Source: Betaproteobacteria bacterium UBA1934 (GTDB lineage: Bacteria; Pseudomonadota; Gammaproteobacteria; Burkholderiales; Rhodocyclaceae). From it: DNA of 13,034 bases. The notes beneath the pieces are model-generated. The model did not search any database, was not told the DNA's origin, and worked only from the letters and a program-made list of their open reading frames with translations. The stretch covers positions 1 to 13,034 of the forward strand of contig DDFG01000005.1 of assembly GCA_002337055.1 (NCBI GenBank). Reading direction: 5' to 3'. Made by a program: the position numbers and the translations under genes. Below, piece by piece: positions 7,298-13,034 of this stretch; the first letter of the stretch is position 1, and each line of letters starts with the position of its first letter.

Positions 7298-7843
7298 GTG
7301 ATTCGGTTTTGCTGCCAGTGCGCCGGGCCCGTGCGGCACGAGATCCCGCCCGGTGACAATCGCCTGCGGGCCCTTTGCCCGAACTGCGGCCACATTCAAT
7401 ACGAAAATCCACGCCTGGTGGTCGGCTGCATCGCTGAATACGAGGAGCATATTTTGTTATGCCGTCGTGCCATCGAACCGCGCAAGGGTTTTTGGACCTT
7501 GCCCGCCGGCTTCATGGAAAACGGCGAGAGCACTGCCGCTGCCGCAGCCCGCGAAACTTTCGAAGAAGCATGTGCGGTGGTTGATCAGCTCCGGCCTTTC
7601 GCGCTGGTCAGCGTTCCGCATATCAGCCAGGTTCATCTTTTCTTTCACGGACACCTCTCCGAAGGACGTCATGCACCGGGAGAAGAAAGCCAAGCGACCA
7701 GACTGTTTTCGCCATGTGAAATCCCCTCGCAAGTACTGGCTTTTCGCAGCGTCCGATATGCTCTAGAGCGCTATCTTGTGGACCGGGAATGCGGTCATTT
7801 CGCGTTTCATGAAACAGAACTGACGCCCCAATTTTCGGGGTGA
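7298..7843 (+). CDS. Zinc-ribbon Nudix hydrolase
   Basis: Probable cytoplasmic pyrophosphohydrolase acting on a nucleoside-diphosphate-linked metabolite; the substrate is not predictable. 181 residues. An N-terminal zinc ribbon is formed by Cys5/Cys8 and Cys27/Cys30. The Nudix box starts at Gly71 and reads GFMENGE, then RETFEEAC (85-92), with the catalytic Arg85, Glu86, Glu89 and Glu90 intact. The small residue usually glycine near the end of the box is Cys92. It resembles the NudC-like Nudix group with an N-terminal zinc finger, but is shorter than NudC. The start is GTG at 7298: the zinc ribbon begins at once, and no better in-frame start is seen upstream. The ribosome site is weak. It is the only plus-strand gene, divergent from motA and convergent with the TonB-like gene. 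Confidence 0.92.
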   Translation: MIRFCCQCAGPVRHEIPPGDNRLRALCPNCGHIQYENPRLVVGCIAEYEEHILLCRRAIEPRKGFWTLPAGFMENGESTAAAAARETFEEACAVVDQLRPFALVSVPHISQVHLFFHGHLSEGRHAPGEESQATRLFSPCEIPSQVLAFRSVRYALERYLVDRECGHFAFHETELTPQFSG

Positions 7844-7864
7844 TTCACAACGGGGTGGTTACAA
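7836..7864. repeat. Adjacent imperfect direct repeat at the convergent gene ends
   Basis: CGGGGTGATTCACAA (7836-7850) is followed directly by CGGGGTGGTTACAA (7851-7864): one substitution and one missing base. The first copy contains the Nudix stop codon. Just before it, CCCC and GGGG flank AATTTTC, a possible short hairpin at the end of the Nudix gene, without a T-run. The rest of the 54-base gap holds only the palindrome CAACGCGTTG at 7880-7889. Confidence 0.55.
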
Positions 7865-7897
7865 TCAATGCTTGACGGGCAACGCGTTGGCTGGCAG

Positions 7898-8548
7898 TCA
7901 TGGCGCGACTTCGCCACTTTCCACAACCAGCGGTAGGACAAAGACGCGCTCTCGAAGGCTTGCGGGCAACTCCGCCGTTCTGGAGGCCTGCGCAAGCGTA
8001 TCCAAAGCACGCCGGTCGAATTCGGAATCGCCGCTCGTCCGCGTAATCCTGAGTTGTGCCGGTAGACTGATGTGAGCGCGCCGCAACTCGATTTCCACGC
8101 GACGAAGCGTTCCCGGATGACCCGACGACAAGGTACCGAGCACTTTTGTCGCCTGCAAACCCAGTGCGATGCGGTACTCCCTCAAGCCGCGTTCGCTAAC
8201 CACCTCAGCGCCTTCCGGCGAAAGCGCGTTATTGAGCGCTTCGTCAGATGGCGGCGCCACGACAATTTGCGCACTCCCGCCAGCCCGTTGTTCCGCAGCG
8301 GGCAGCGATACGATCCGTTGTTTCGGCAGGGATGCCTCGCGATCTGCCGAAACAGACCGCGTCACTCGCACACGGGGCAACACCCCCTGTTCAAACGGTG
8401 CCTGACCGGATATCGCCGTGTTACGCGGGATATCCAGCCGTGCCGGGATCTGCGAGGCCGAAATGCGACCCACGCGCTCTGGTGGCGCCGTGAGCAGCAG
8501 TAAATGCAAGGCCAGCGACGCAAGCACAGCCCAAAGCAATGTGCGCAT
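7898..8548 (-). CDS. TonB-like energy transducer protein
   Basis: 216 residues with the architecture of a small TonB-family protein. An uncleaved membrane anchor spans about residues 4-20. It includes Ser11-x3-His15 (SLALH), matching the SxxxH motif that in TonB senses ExbB-ExbD. A low-complexity periplasmic spacer (about 25-120) follows; it is poorer in proline and lysine than classical TonB. The C-terminal region (about 122-212) resembles the TonB C-terminal fold, with VLGTLSSGHPGTLRRVEIEL, LRITRTSGDSEFDRRALDTL and a closing hydrophobic strand. No exbB or exbD is in the window. It is last in the cco cluster, 35 bases after the DUF3149 gene, with a weak ribosome site. The family is likely; the transported substrate, and whether it truly powers an outer-membrane receptor, are unknown. 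Confidence 0.75.
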   Translation of the reverse strand: MRTLLWAVLASLALHLLLLTAPPERVGRISASQIPARLDIPRNTAISGQAPFEQGVLPRVRVTRSVSADREASLPKQRIVSLPAAEQRAGGSAQIVVAPPSDEALNNALSPEGAEVVSERGLREYRIALGLQATKVLGTLSSGHPGTLRRVEIELRRAHISLPAQLRITRTSGDSEFDRRALDTLAQASRTAELPASLRERVFVLPLVVESGEVAP

Positions 8549-8583
8549 GGCAGGTTGCGTCGTCCCGCCGGGATCAGCGCGCG

Positions 8584-8724
8584 CTAGCGCGGCGCCTGCT
8601 GGGACTCCTCGTCCATCTTGCGCTTGAAATAACGCGCAAAATACACACCCATGACCAGCACAAACAGAATCGTGAATAGGCTCAGCAAGCCAATGTCGCT
8701 ACCAAACAAGAGTTCCCACGCCAT
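8584..8724 (-). CDS. Small DUF3149-type membrane protein
   Basis: 46-residue single-span membrane peptide. It starts MAWELLFGSDIGLLSLFTIL, has one hydrophobic helix at about 11-29, then a basic stretch ARYFKRKM and a polar tail. This pattern (MAW, a phenylalanine, SDIGL, then FxRxF/YxRxM) is what I recall for DUF3149, a family of unknown function. Two ATG codons are close together. AGGAGG at 8738-8733 is 8 bases from the ATG at 8724 but only 2 from the one at 8730, so the inner start is chosen. It lies 15 bases after ccoH and 35 before the TonB-like gene. The position suggests a role near the oxidase assembly genes, but no function is known. Confidence 0.85.
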   Translation of the reverse strand: MAWELLFGSDIGLLSLFTILFVLVMGVYFARYFKRKMDEESQQAPR

Positions 8725-8739
8725 CTCCATCTCCTCCTA

Positions 8740-9270
8740 TCAAGAGCCGTCCGCCGGTTCGTGTGCCGCCCCGGCCGAAAATTGCTGTGATTTCTCCGCG
8801 TCCGCCAACCATTGACCAAACAGGCGCCATTGTCCGCCTGCGTCTTCCAGCGAGACGCTCCAGCGCCCGCCAACCTTTGCCGACAGTTTTCCGGTATAGA
8901 ACCCAGCGCCTTCGGCGGTCAGTGTCAGCGTCTGATCCTCACCACTGCGCGTGGGATGGCTCAGTTTCATGACAATTCGATCCGGCGGCAAAAACCGCGC
9001 ACCCCCTGTCAGCAATACGCGGATCTGTTGTTCTGAACGCATCAATTCGGCTTTCAGCCCCAATTCGCCCGCGCGCTTGTCGCGCCCCAACACTTGGTTG
9101 ACGGCCAATCCCTGCTTGTAATAATCGTCAGAGACGAGTCCGTCTGCGCCCTTGATGGCGATCCAGGCCGTGACCACTGCCGCCACAACGACCAGGGCAG
9201 GCCCCGACATCAGGATCCACGGCCACGGTTCGCGATACCAGGGATGTCCATCAATGTTGGTGCGGATCAA
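8740..9270 (-). CDS. ccoH: Cytochrome oxidase assembly protein FixH/CcoH
   Basis: Membrane protein needed for stable cbb3 oxidase assembly. 176 residues from the chosen start. One membrane helix lies at about 17-38 (WPWILMSGPALVVVAAVV). It is followed by the family signature SDDYYKQGLAVNQ (47-59) and a periplasmic beta-rich domain of about 100 residues with LSHPTRSGEDQTL. The start is TTG at 9270: AAAGGAG (9285-9279) sits 8 bases upstream, and the FixH-like sequence begins right after. An in-frame ATG at 9312 would lie inside ccoG, have no ribosome site and add 14 unrelated residues. It follows ccoG by 13 bases, and the ribosome site overlaps the ccoG stop codon, so translation is probably coupled. 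Confidence 0.92.
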   Translation of the reverse strand: MIRTNIDGHPWYREPWPWILMSGPALVVVAAVVTAWIAIKGADGLVSDDYYKQGLAVNQVLGRDKRAGELGLKAELMRSEQQIRVLLTGGARFLPPDRIVMKLSHPTRSGEDQTLTLTAEGAGFYTGKLSAKVGGRWSVSLEDAGGQWRLFGQWLADAEKSQQFSAGAAHEPADGS

Positions 9271-9278
9271 TTGCGTTT

Positions 9279-9285
9279 CTCCTTT
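9279..9285 (-). promoter_or_regulatory. Ribosome binding site that fixes a TTG start for ccoH
   Basis: The minus strand reads AAAGGAG, eight bases (AAACGCAA), then TTG. The AA overlaps the ccoG TAA stop (9286-9284). This placement supports TTG at 9270 rather than the in-frame ATG at 9312. Confidence 0.8.
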
Positions 9286-10702
9286 ATGGCAACAGGAAAG
9301 TTGCCTTTTCATGCACGGCCACGCTGGCCTGGTCCAATGCCTGCACGTCGAAATAGATACGGTTCGAGCCCTTCTTGCCCGCTTCTTCGGGCACCCTGAC
9401 CGCCACGGTCAATTCGCGGTTGCGAGCGCCGCCGACTTCGACTTCGCGCTCGCCGACCAGATCGATTCCCGGTATGCCGGAAACCGAGATGGCGAAGCGC
9501 CGAGGGGTCTCATCAGTGTTCATGATCTTCATCATGTAGATGTTTTCGATCCGGCCATCGTCCGCTTCTCGCGCCAAGGTGCCGCGGTCTCGGATGATGT
9601 CGACCTTGAGCGGCACGCGCACAGCCAGGGACCACGCGGTTGCAATGATGATGACAATCAGGCCGACAGCGTAAAGAATGACCCGCGGCCGGAAGACGTG
9701 GCTGACAATGTCATGGTGCGAATAGTGTCGATCCAAGGCGTTTTCGGTGGAATAGCGCACCAGTCCGCGCGGCAGACCGATCTTGTCCATGACCTGATTG
9801 CACCCATCAACACAGGCTCCGCAACCGATGCATTCGTACTGCAAGCCCTTCCGAATATCGATGCCGGTGGGACACACCTGCACGCAGATACCGCAGTCGA
9901 TGCAATCACCCAACCCCGCCGCCTTGGGATCGACGCCTTTCTTTCGGGCACCGCGTGGTTCGCCCCGCTCGGGGTCGTAACCGATAATCAGGGTATCGGG
10001 GTCAAACATGACGCCCTGAAAACGGGCGTAGGGGCACATGTATTTGCAAACCTGCTCGCGCAGGAAACCTGCCTGCATGTAGCAGAATCCGGCGTAGAAG
10101 AATGTCCAGAAGACTTCCCATCCACCCATGCTGAAGGTCCGCACCTCATGTAGCAATTCGCTCATTGGTGTGAAATATCCGACCAGCGTGAAGCCGGTCC
10201 ACAATGCCAACAGGAGCCAGACCAGATGTTTTGCCAGCTTCAGACCCACCTTGCGGCCAGTCCAGGGTCCTTGGTCAAGCTTGATGCGCGCTGGTCGATC
10301 GCCTTCGATGCGGTTCTCGATCCACATGAAGATTTCGGTATATACCGTTTGCGGGCAGGCATACCCGCAGAAAAGCCGGCCGGCCAGCGCCGTAAACAGA
10401 AACAGCGCATAGGCTGAAATGATGAGCAGGAGCGAGAGGTAGAGAACGTCCTGCGGCCAGAGCACAAGACCGAAGAGATAGAACTTGCGTTCAACCAGAT
10501 GAAACAGGATGGCCTGCCGATCGTTCCATTGTAACCATGGGGTACCGTAGAAGACCAACTGGGTAAACAACACCAGCACCCAGCGCCAGCTTGCCCACCA
10601 GCCCTTGACTTCCCGGATATAGACCTTCTTGTGTTTCTCGTACAGGGAAATCGGTTGCGGCTCGGGCGCGTTGCCCGGTTTCTCTTGCTCTGAGGTTGTC
10701 AT
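9284..10702 (-). CDS. ccoG: Cytochrome c oxidase accessory protein CcoG (RdxA/FixG-like)
   Basis: Polytopic membrane iron-sulfur protein; family members act in cbb3 assembly, with a copper-reducing role reported for CcoG. 472 residues. Membrane helices lie at about 40-55, 85-108, 158-178, 196-212 and 340-360. Two ferredoxin-type 4Fe-4S motifs are complete: Cys267, 270, 273 and 277, and Cys291, 294, 297 and 301. Two further CxxxC pairs are Cys112/Cys116 (FCGYACPQT) and Cys219/Cys223 (CKYMCPY), both typical of this family. The C-terminal 110 residues form an immunoglobulin-like periplasmic domain. ATG at 10702 is chosen because AGGA precedes it and the CcoG-like sequence starts there; an open stretch continues upstream to 10822 but would run through the intergenic terminator. 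It is separated from ccoP by 122 bases. Confidence 0.96.
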   Translation of the reverse strand: MTTSEQEKPGNAPEPQPISLYEKHKKVYIREVKGWWASWRWVLVLFTQLVFYGTPWLQWNDRQAILFHLVERKFYLFGLVLWPQDVLYLSLLLIISAYALFLFTALAGRLFCGYACPQTVYTEIFMWIENRIEGDRPARIKLDQGPWTGRKVGLKLAKHLVWLLLALWTGFTLVGYFTPMSELLHEVRTFSMGGWEVFWTFFYAGFCYMQAGFLREQVCKYMCPYARFQGVMFDPDTLIIGYDPERGEPRGARKKGVDPKAAGLGDCIDCGICVQVCPTGIDIRKGLQYECIGCGACVDGCNQVMDKIGLPRGLVRYSTENALDRHYSHHDIVSHVFRPRVILYAVGLIVIIIATAWSLAVRVPLKVDIIRDRGTLAREADDGRIENIYMMKIMNTDETPRRFAISVSGIPGIDLVGEREVEVGGARNRELTVAVRVPEEAGKKGSNRIYFDVQALDQASVAVHEKATFLLP

Positions 10703-10759
10703 GGCAATCCTGTCTTGGTGTCGAAATGTCATTGCCCGCACTGTGGCGTCAACGGCATT

Positions 10760-10773
10760 TTGACACAAATCAG
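10760..10773. promoter_or_regulatory. FNR/Anr-like binding site upstream of ccoG
   Basis: On the minus strand the site reads CTGAT-TTGT-GTCAA. The FNR-family consensus is TTGAT-N4-ATCAA, so 8 of 10 bases match; the two changes are symmetric at the outer position of the left arm and the inner position of the right arm. The centre is about 64 bases before the ccoG start. FNR-type control of cco genes in proteobacteria is established. I find no good -10 hexamer at the spacing expected for a class II FNR promoter, so this remains a candidate. Confidence 0.4.
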
Positions 10774-10781
10774 AAATTTCT

Positions 10782-10814
10782 AATATAGAAGAAGGGACGG
10801 AACAAGTCCGTCCC
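10782..10814 (-). terminator. Hairpin terminator after ccoP
   Basis: On the minus strand GGGACGGA, loop CTTGT, TCCGTCCC form an 8-bp perfect stem (10814-10794). The tail TTCTTCTATATT follows. The stem begins 10 bases after the ccoP stop codon. The tail is pyrimidine-rich rather than a pure T-run, so termination may be partial. Confidence 0.68.
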
Positions 10815-10824
10815 CTGGCCAATC

Positions 10825-11760
10825 TTATTGCTTGGCGTCCTGACTCAGGCTGTAAACATATGCCGCCAGCACATGCACCTTACCATCGCCGAGGAATTCC
10901 TTCCAGGCCGGCATCTTGTTTTGACGACCCTTGGTGACCGTTTCGACGATTGTGGCCTCGGAAGAACCATACAGCCAGACACGATCAGTCAGGTTGGGAG
11001 CGCCGAGCGCTTCCATACCCTTGCCTTCTGGGCCATGACAGGCAATACAGACCGCCATGTACTTTTCCTTGCCTTTGGCTGCCAGCACGGCGTCGTGCGA
11101 CAGACCCGACAGCGAGCGGACGTAGTTCGCCACTTCGTGCGCGCCTGTCTCGCCACCGATAGCATCGGGATTTCCACCATAAGGCGGCATGTTGCCATTG
11201 CGCCCCATGGCGATGGACTCGATGATTTTCTCGGGTTCGCCACCATACAGCCAATCCTTGTCGGTCAGATTGGGGAAGCCCTTGGAGCCCTTGGCGTCGG
11301 CGCCATGGCATTGCATGCAATAGGTCAGGAACATGCGCTTGCCCATTTCCATCGCCTGCTTGTCGGCCGCTACAGCTTTCAGATCCATTTTCTGGTACTT
11401 GTCGAACAGAGGCTGCACAGCGGCATTGGCCTTATCGACCTCGCGTTGGTATTCGCTGTTCACACAACCGGGATCAGCGTGCGAACACCAGCCCAGCATG
11501 CCTTTGTACGTACCCAGCCCCGGATAGAGTGCCAGGTAGACCAGTGCGAACACAACGGTGATGTAGAACAGCCAACTCCACCACAACGGCAGGGGATTGT
11601 TGTACTCCTCCAGCGTCTCGTCCCAGACATGACCCATGGTCTTGCCGGGGGTCGCGGCGCCTTTGCTTTGAACGTACAGCAGCAGCGCACAGGCAATGAT
11701 GCTGCCCAGAACGATGACTACCACATAGAAGTTCCAAAACTCGTTTACGAAATCGCTCAT
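10825..11760 (-). CDS. ccoP: cbb3 cytochrome c oxidase diheme subunit CcoP
   Basis: Subunit III of the cbb3 oxidase; it passes electrons from soluble cytochromes toward CcoO and CcoN. 311 residues. Two membrane helices lie at about 9-30 and 59-80, with the conserved cytoplasmic TMGHVWDETLEEYNNPLP between them. Two c-type heme sites follow: CMQCH (148-152) and CIACH (238-242), with probable Met ligands Met191 (NGNMPPY) and Met283 (QNKMPAW). A cysteine pair, Cys92 and Cys99 (GWCSHADPGC), lies just after helix 2, which I do not recall as a general CcoP feature. AAAGGAA precedes ATG at 11760. It follows ccoQ by 14 bases and ends the oxidase block at a terminator. Confidence 0.97.
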   Translation of the reverse strand: MSDFVNEFWNFYVVVIVLGSIIACALLLYVQSKGAATPGKTMGHVWDETLEEYNNPLPLWWSWLFYITVVFALVYLALYPGLGTYKGMLGWCSHADPGCVNSEYQREVDKANAAVQPLFDKYQKMDLKAVAADKQAMEMGKRMFLTYCMQCHGADAKGSKGFPNLTDKDWLYGGEPEKIIESIAMGRNGNMPPYGGNPDAIGGETGAHEVANYVRSLSGLSHDAVLAAKGKEKYMAVCIACHGPEGKGMEALGAPNLTDRVWLYGSSEATIVETVTKGRQNKMPAWKEFLGDGKVHVLAAYVYSLSQDAKQ

Positions 11761-11774
11761 TTGTATTCCTTTTC

Positions 11775-11954
11775 TCAGCGCTGGCGCGCGCCGCCAGGGG
11801 CGGCACCGGCTTCATCATCTTCCGCGAAGGGGAGGTTGGCCGCCTCTTCAAAGCGCTGGCCATTTCTCCGGCTGAATGCCCACCAGACGATTCCCAAGAA
11901 GGTCACCAGGGAAACGACCGTCATGATGGATCGCAGATCGTTGAGGATATCCAT
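11775..11954 (-). CDS. ccoQ: cbb3 oxidase small subunit CcoQ
   Basis: 59-residue single-span membrane protein that stabilises the cbb3 complex. It starts MDILNDLRSIMTVVSLVTFL. The helix (about 10-27) ends in GIVWWAFSRR, the usual CcoQ ending, and is followed by an acidic tail with FAEDDE. The start at 11954 lies 5 bases after the ccoO stop with no clear ribosome site, so it is probably translated by coupling. A longer open frame upstream overlaps ccoO and is not used here. Confidence 0.93.
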   Translation of the reverse strand: MDILNDLRSIMTVVSLVTFLGIVWWAFSRRNGQRFEEAANLPFAEDDEAGAAPGGARQR

Positions 11955-11959
11955 TGAGG

Positions 11960-12580
11960 TTACCGGGTCGTCTTCAGCGCCGTACCCAAACCTTGCAGGT
12001 AGGCGACCAACACGTCTTCCTCGGACTTGCCTTCGAGCGCCTTCTTCGCACCGGCGAAATCGGCTTCGGTGTAGGGCACGCCAACCTTCGAGAGCGCACG
12101 CATCTTGCCCTCGATATTCGCCCCGGCACCCTCGCTTGCCGGCGTTTTTTCCAGCCAGGCGAAAGCAGGCATGTTGGATTCCGGCACCACCGAGCGCGGA
12201 TCGCGCAGGTGAGCACGCTGCCACTCGTCGGAATAGCGACCACCGACGCGATGTAGATCCGGGCCGGTACGCTTGGAACCCCACTGGAATGGATGATCGT
12301 AAACATATTCACCCGCGACCGAGTAGTGACCATAACGTTCGGTTTCAGCGCGGAACGGACGAATCATTTGCGAATGACAGTTGTAGCAACCTTCGCGCAG
12401 ATAGACGTCGCGTCCCGCCAAACGCACGGCGTCATACGGTGCCAGACCGGCGACCGGCGTCGTGGTGGACTTCTGGAAAAAGAGCGGAACGATTTCGAGC
12501 AAGCCGCCGACACTGACCACCAGCAGGGTCAGGACGATCAACAACCCGACGTTTTGTTCAATTTGTTCGTGTTTGATCAT
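11960..12580 (-). CDS. ccoO: cbb3 cytochrome c oxidase monoheme subunit CcoO
   Basis: Subunit II of the cbb3 oxidase, a membrane-anchored periplasmic cytochrome c that feeds electrons to CcoN. 206 residues. The N-terminal anchor is about 10-34 (VGLLIVLTLLVVSVGGLLEI). The heme c site is CYNCH (65-69) followed by SQMIRPFRAETERYG, highly typical of CcoO. The probable axial Met is Met137 in ESNMPAF. ATG at 12580 is chosen: GGGAGA lies upstream and residue 2 onward matches the family. A longer frame to 12631 overlaps ccoN and adds unrelated sequence. It follows ccoN by 13 bases. Confidence 0.97.
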   Translation of the reverse strand: MIKHEQIEQNVGLLIVLTLLVVSVGGLLEIVPLFFQKSTTTPVAGLAPYDAVRLAGRDVYLREGCYNCHSQMIRPFRAETERYGHYSVAGEYVYDHPFQWGSKRTGPDLHRVGGRYSDEWQRAHLRDPRSVVPESNMPAFAWLEKTPASEGAGANIEGKMRALSKVGVPYTEADFAGAKKALEGKSEEDVLVAYLQGLGTALKTTR

Positions 12581-12593
12581 TATCGTCTCCCAA

Positions 12594-13034
12594 TCAGGCG
12601 TGGTGTCCAGCCGGCGCCAGCACCGGCACATCGTCGGTCTTGCCGCCCGCCATGGTCTTGAACATGTTGTACGCCATGATGAACATGCCGACCAGGAACA
12701 TCAGGCCGCCCAGCACTCGTATCGCCCAGAACGGATAGGATCCCTTAACCGCTTCAACGAAGCTGTAGGTCAGGGTGCCGTCGGCGTTGACCGCGCGCCA
12801 CATCAGGCCTTGCATCACACCGGCGATCCACATCGAGGCGATGTAGAGAACGACGCCGACCGTCGCCACCCAAAAATGCACCGTGATAAGTTTGGTACTA
12901 TGCATTTCGGCCTTGCCGAAGAGGCGCGGCAGCAGATAGTAAACCGAGCCGATGGAAACCATCGCCACCCAGCCGAGCGCGCCCGAATGGACGTGACCCA
13001 CTGTCCAGTCGGTGTAGTGCGACAGCGCATTGAC
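12594..13034 (-). CDS. ccoN: cbb3 cytochrome c oxidase catalytic subunit CcoN (C-terminal part)
   Basis: Last 146 residues of the heme-copper oxidase catalytic subunit; the gene starts beyond the right edge. The visible part begins VNALSHYTDWTVGHVHSGAL. His14 and His16 of the fragment (GHVH) correspond to the family's heme b3 and heme b ligands. Two more membrane helices follow: about 42-62 (HFWVATVGVVLYIASMWIAG) and about 100-122 (FWAIRVLGGLMFLVGMFIM). The CuB ligands and the cross-linked tyrosine lie outside the window. It is the first gene of the cco operon in view; its promoter is not visible. Confidence 0.97.
   Translation of the reverse strand, partial: VNALSHYTDWTVGHVHSGALGWVAMVSIGSVYYLLPRLFGKAEMHSTKLITVHFWVATVGVVLYIASMWIAGVMQGLMWRAVNADGTLTYSFVEAVKGSYPFWAIRVLGGLMFLVGMFIMAYNMFKTMAGGKTDDVPVLAPAGHHA

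Noticed and set aside
7508..7573. Cysteine in place of the late glycine of the Nudix box
   Set aside because: All catalytic Arg and Glu residues are present, and small-residue changes at this place are common in zinc-ribbon Nudix proteins.
9152..10153. A 333-codon plus-strand open frame opposite ccoH and ccoG
   Set aside because: Antisense shadow of well-supported genes; composition is rich in His and Asp with no domain and no ribosome site.
10828..12516. A 562-codon open frame on the plus strand opposite ccoP, ccoQ and ccoO
   Set aside because: It is antisense to three clear oxidase genes, has no recognisable domain and is rich in Arg and His as expected for a shadow frame in GC-rich DNA.

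Overview
The window looks like chromosomal DNA from a GC-rich, motile, oxygen-respiring betaproteobacterium. The Rhodocyclales (Dechloromonas/Azonexus-like) are my best guess, based on gene order and protein character; no search was run. It holds two gene clusters, both transcribed on the minus strand, with one plus-strand Nudix gene between them. I see no rRNA, tRNA, CRISPR array, insertion sequence or prophage.

Left cluster (about 7170 down to 1, minus strand): motA, motB, cheY, cheA, cheW, then a large Aer-type receptor cut by the left edge. Gaps are 25 to 70 bases, and a sigma-28 (FliA)-like promoter lies before motA, so this reads as one flagellar class III operon. MotAB form the stator. 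The receptor, CheW and CheA form the sensory array, and CheY carries the signal to the flagellar switch. The receptor's first PAS domain resembles the FAD-binding PAS of the aerotaxis receptor Aer, so the operon probably serves energy or oxygen taxis. CheR, CheB, CheD and CheZ genes are not in the window.

Middle (7094 to 7897): a 204-base divergent intergenic region with three 12-bp repeat units over the sigma-28-like site, a zinc-ribbon Nudix hydrolase on the plus strand, and a short convergent gap.

Right cluster (13034 down to 7898, minus strand): ccoN (cut by the right edge), ccoO, ccoQ, ccoP, then ccoG, ccoH, a 46-residue DUF3149-type membrane peptide and a TonB-like protein. ccoNOQP encode the high-affinity cbb3 cytochrome c oxidase; ccoGH encode assembly factors. 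A strong hairpin terminator and an FNR-like half-match site sit between ccoP and ccoG, suggesting the assembly genes can be expressed separately from the oxidase. The usual ccoI and ccoS are not seen after ccoH; the DUF3149 and TonB-like genes occupy that position.

Most of the window is ordinary housekeeping content. The features most worth a second look are a four-copy YGFFxPLP repeat in the CheA linker, the TonB-like gene at the end of the cco cluster, a cysteine pair in the periplasmic linker of CcoP, and the regulatory layout between ccoP and ccoG.
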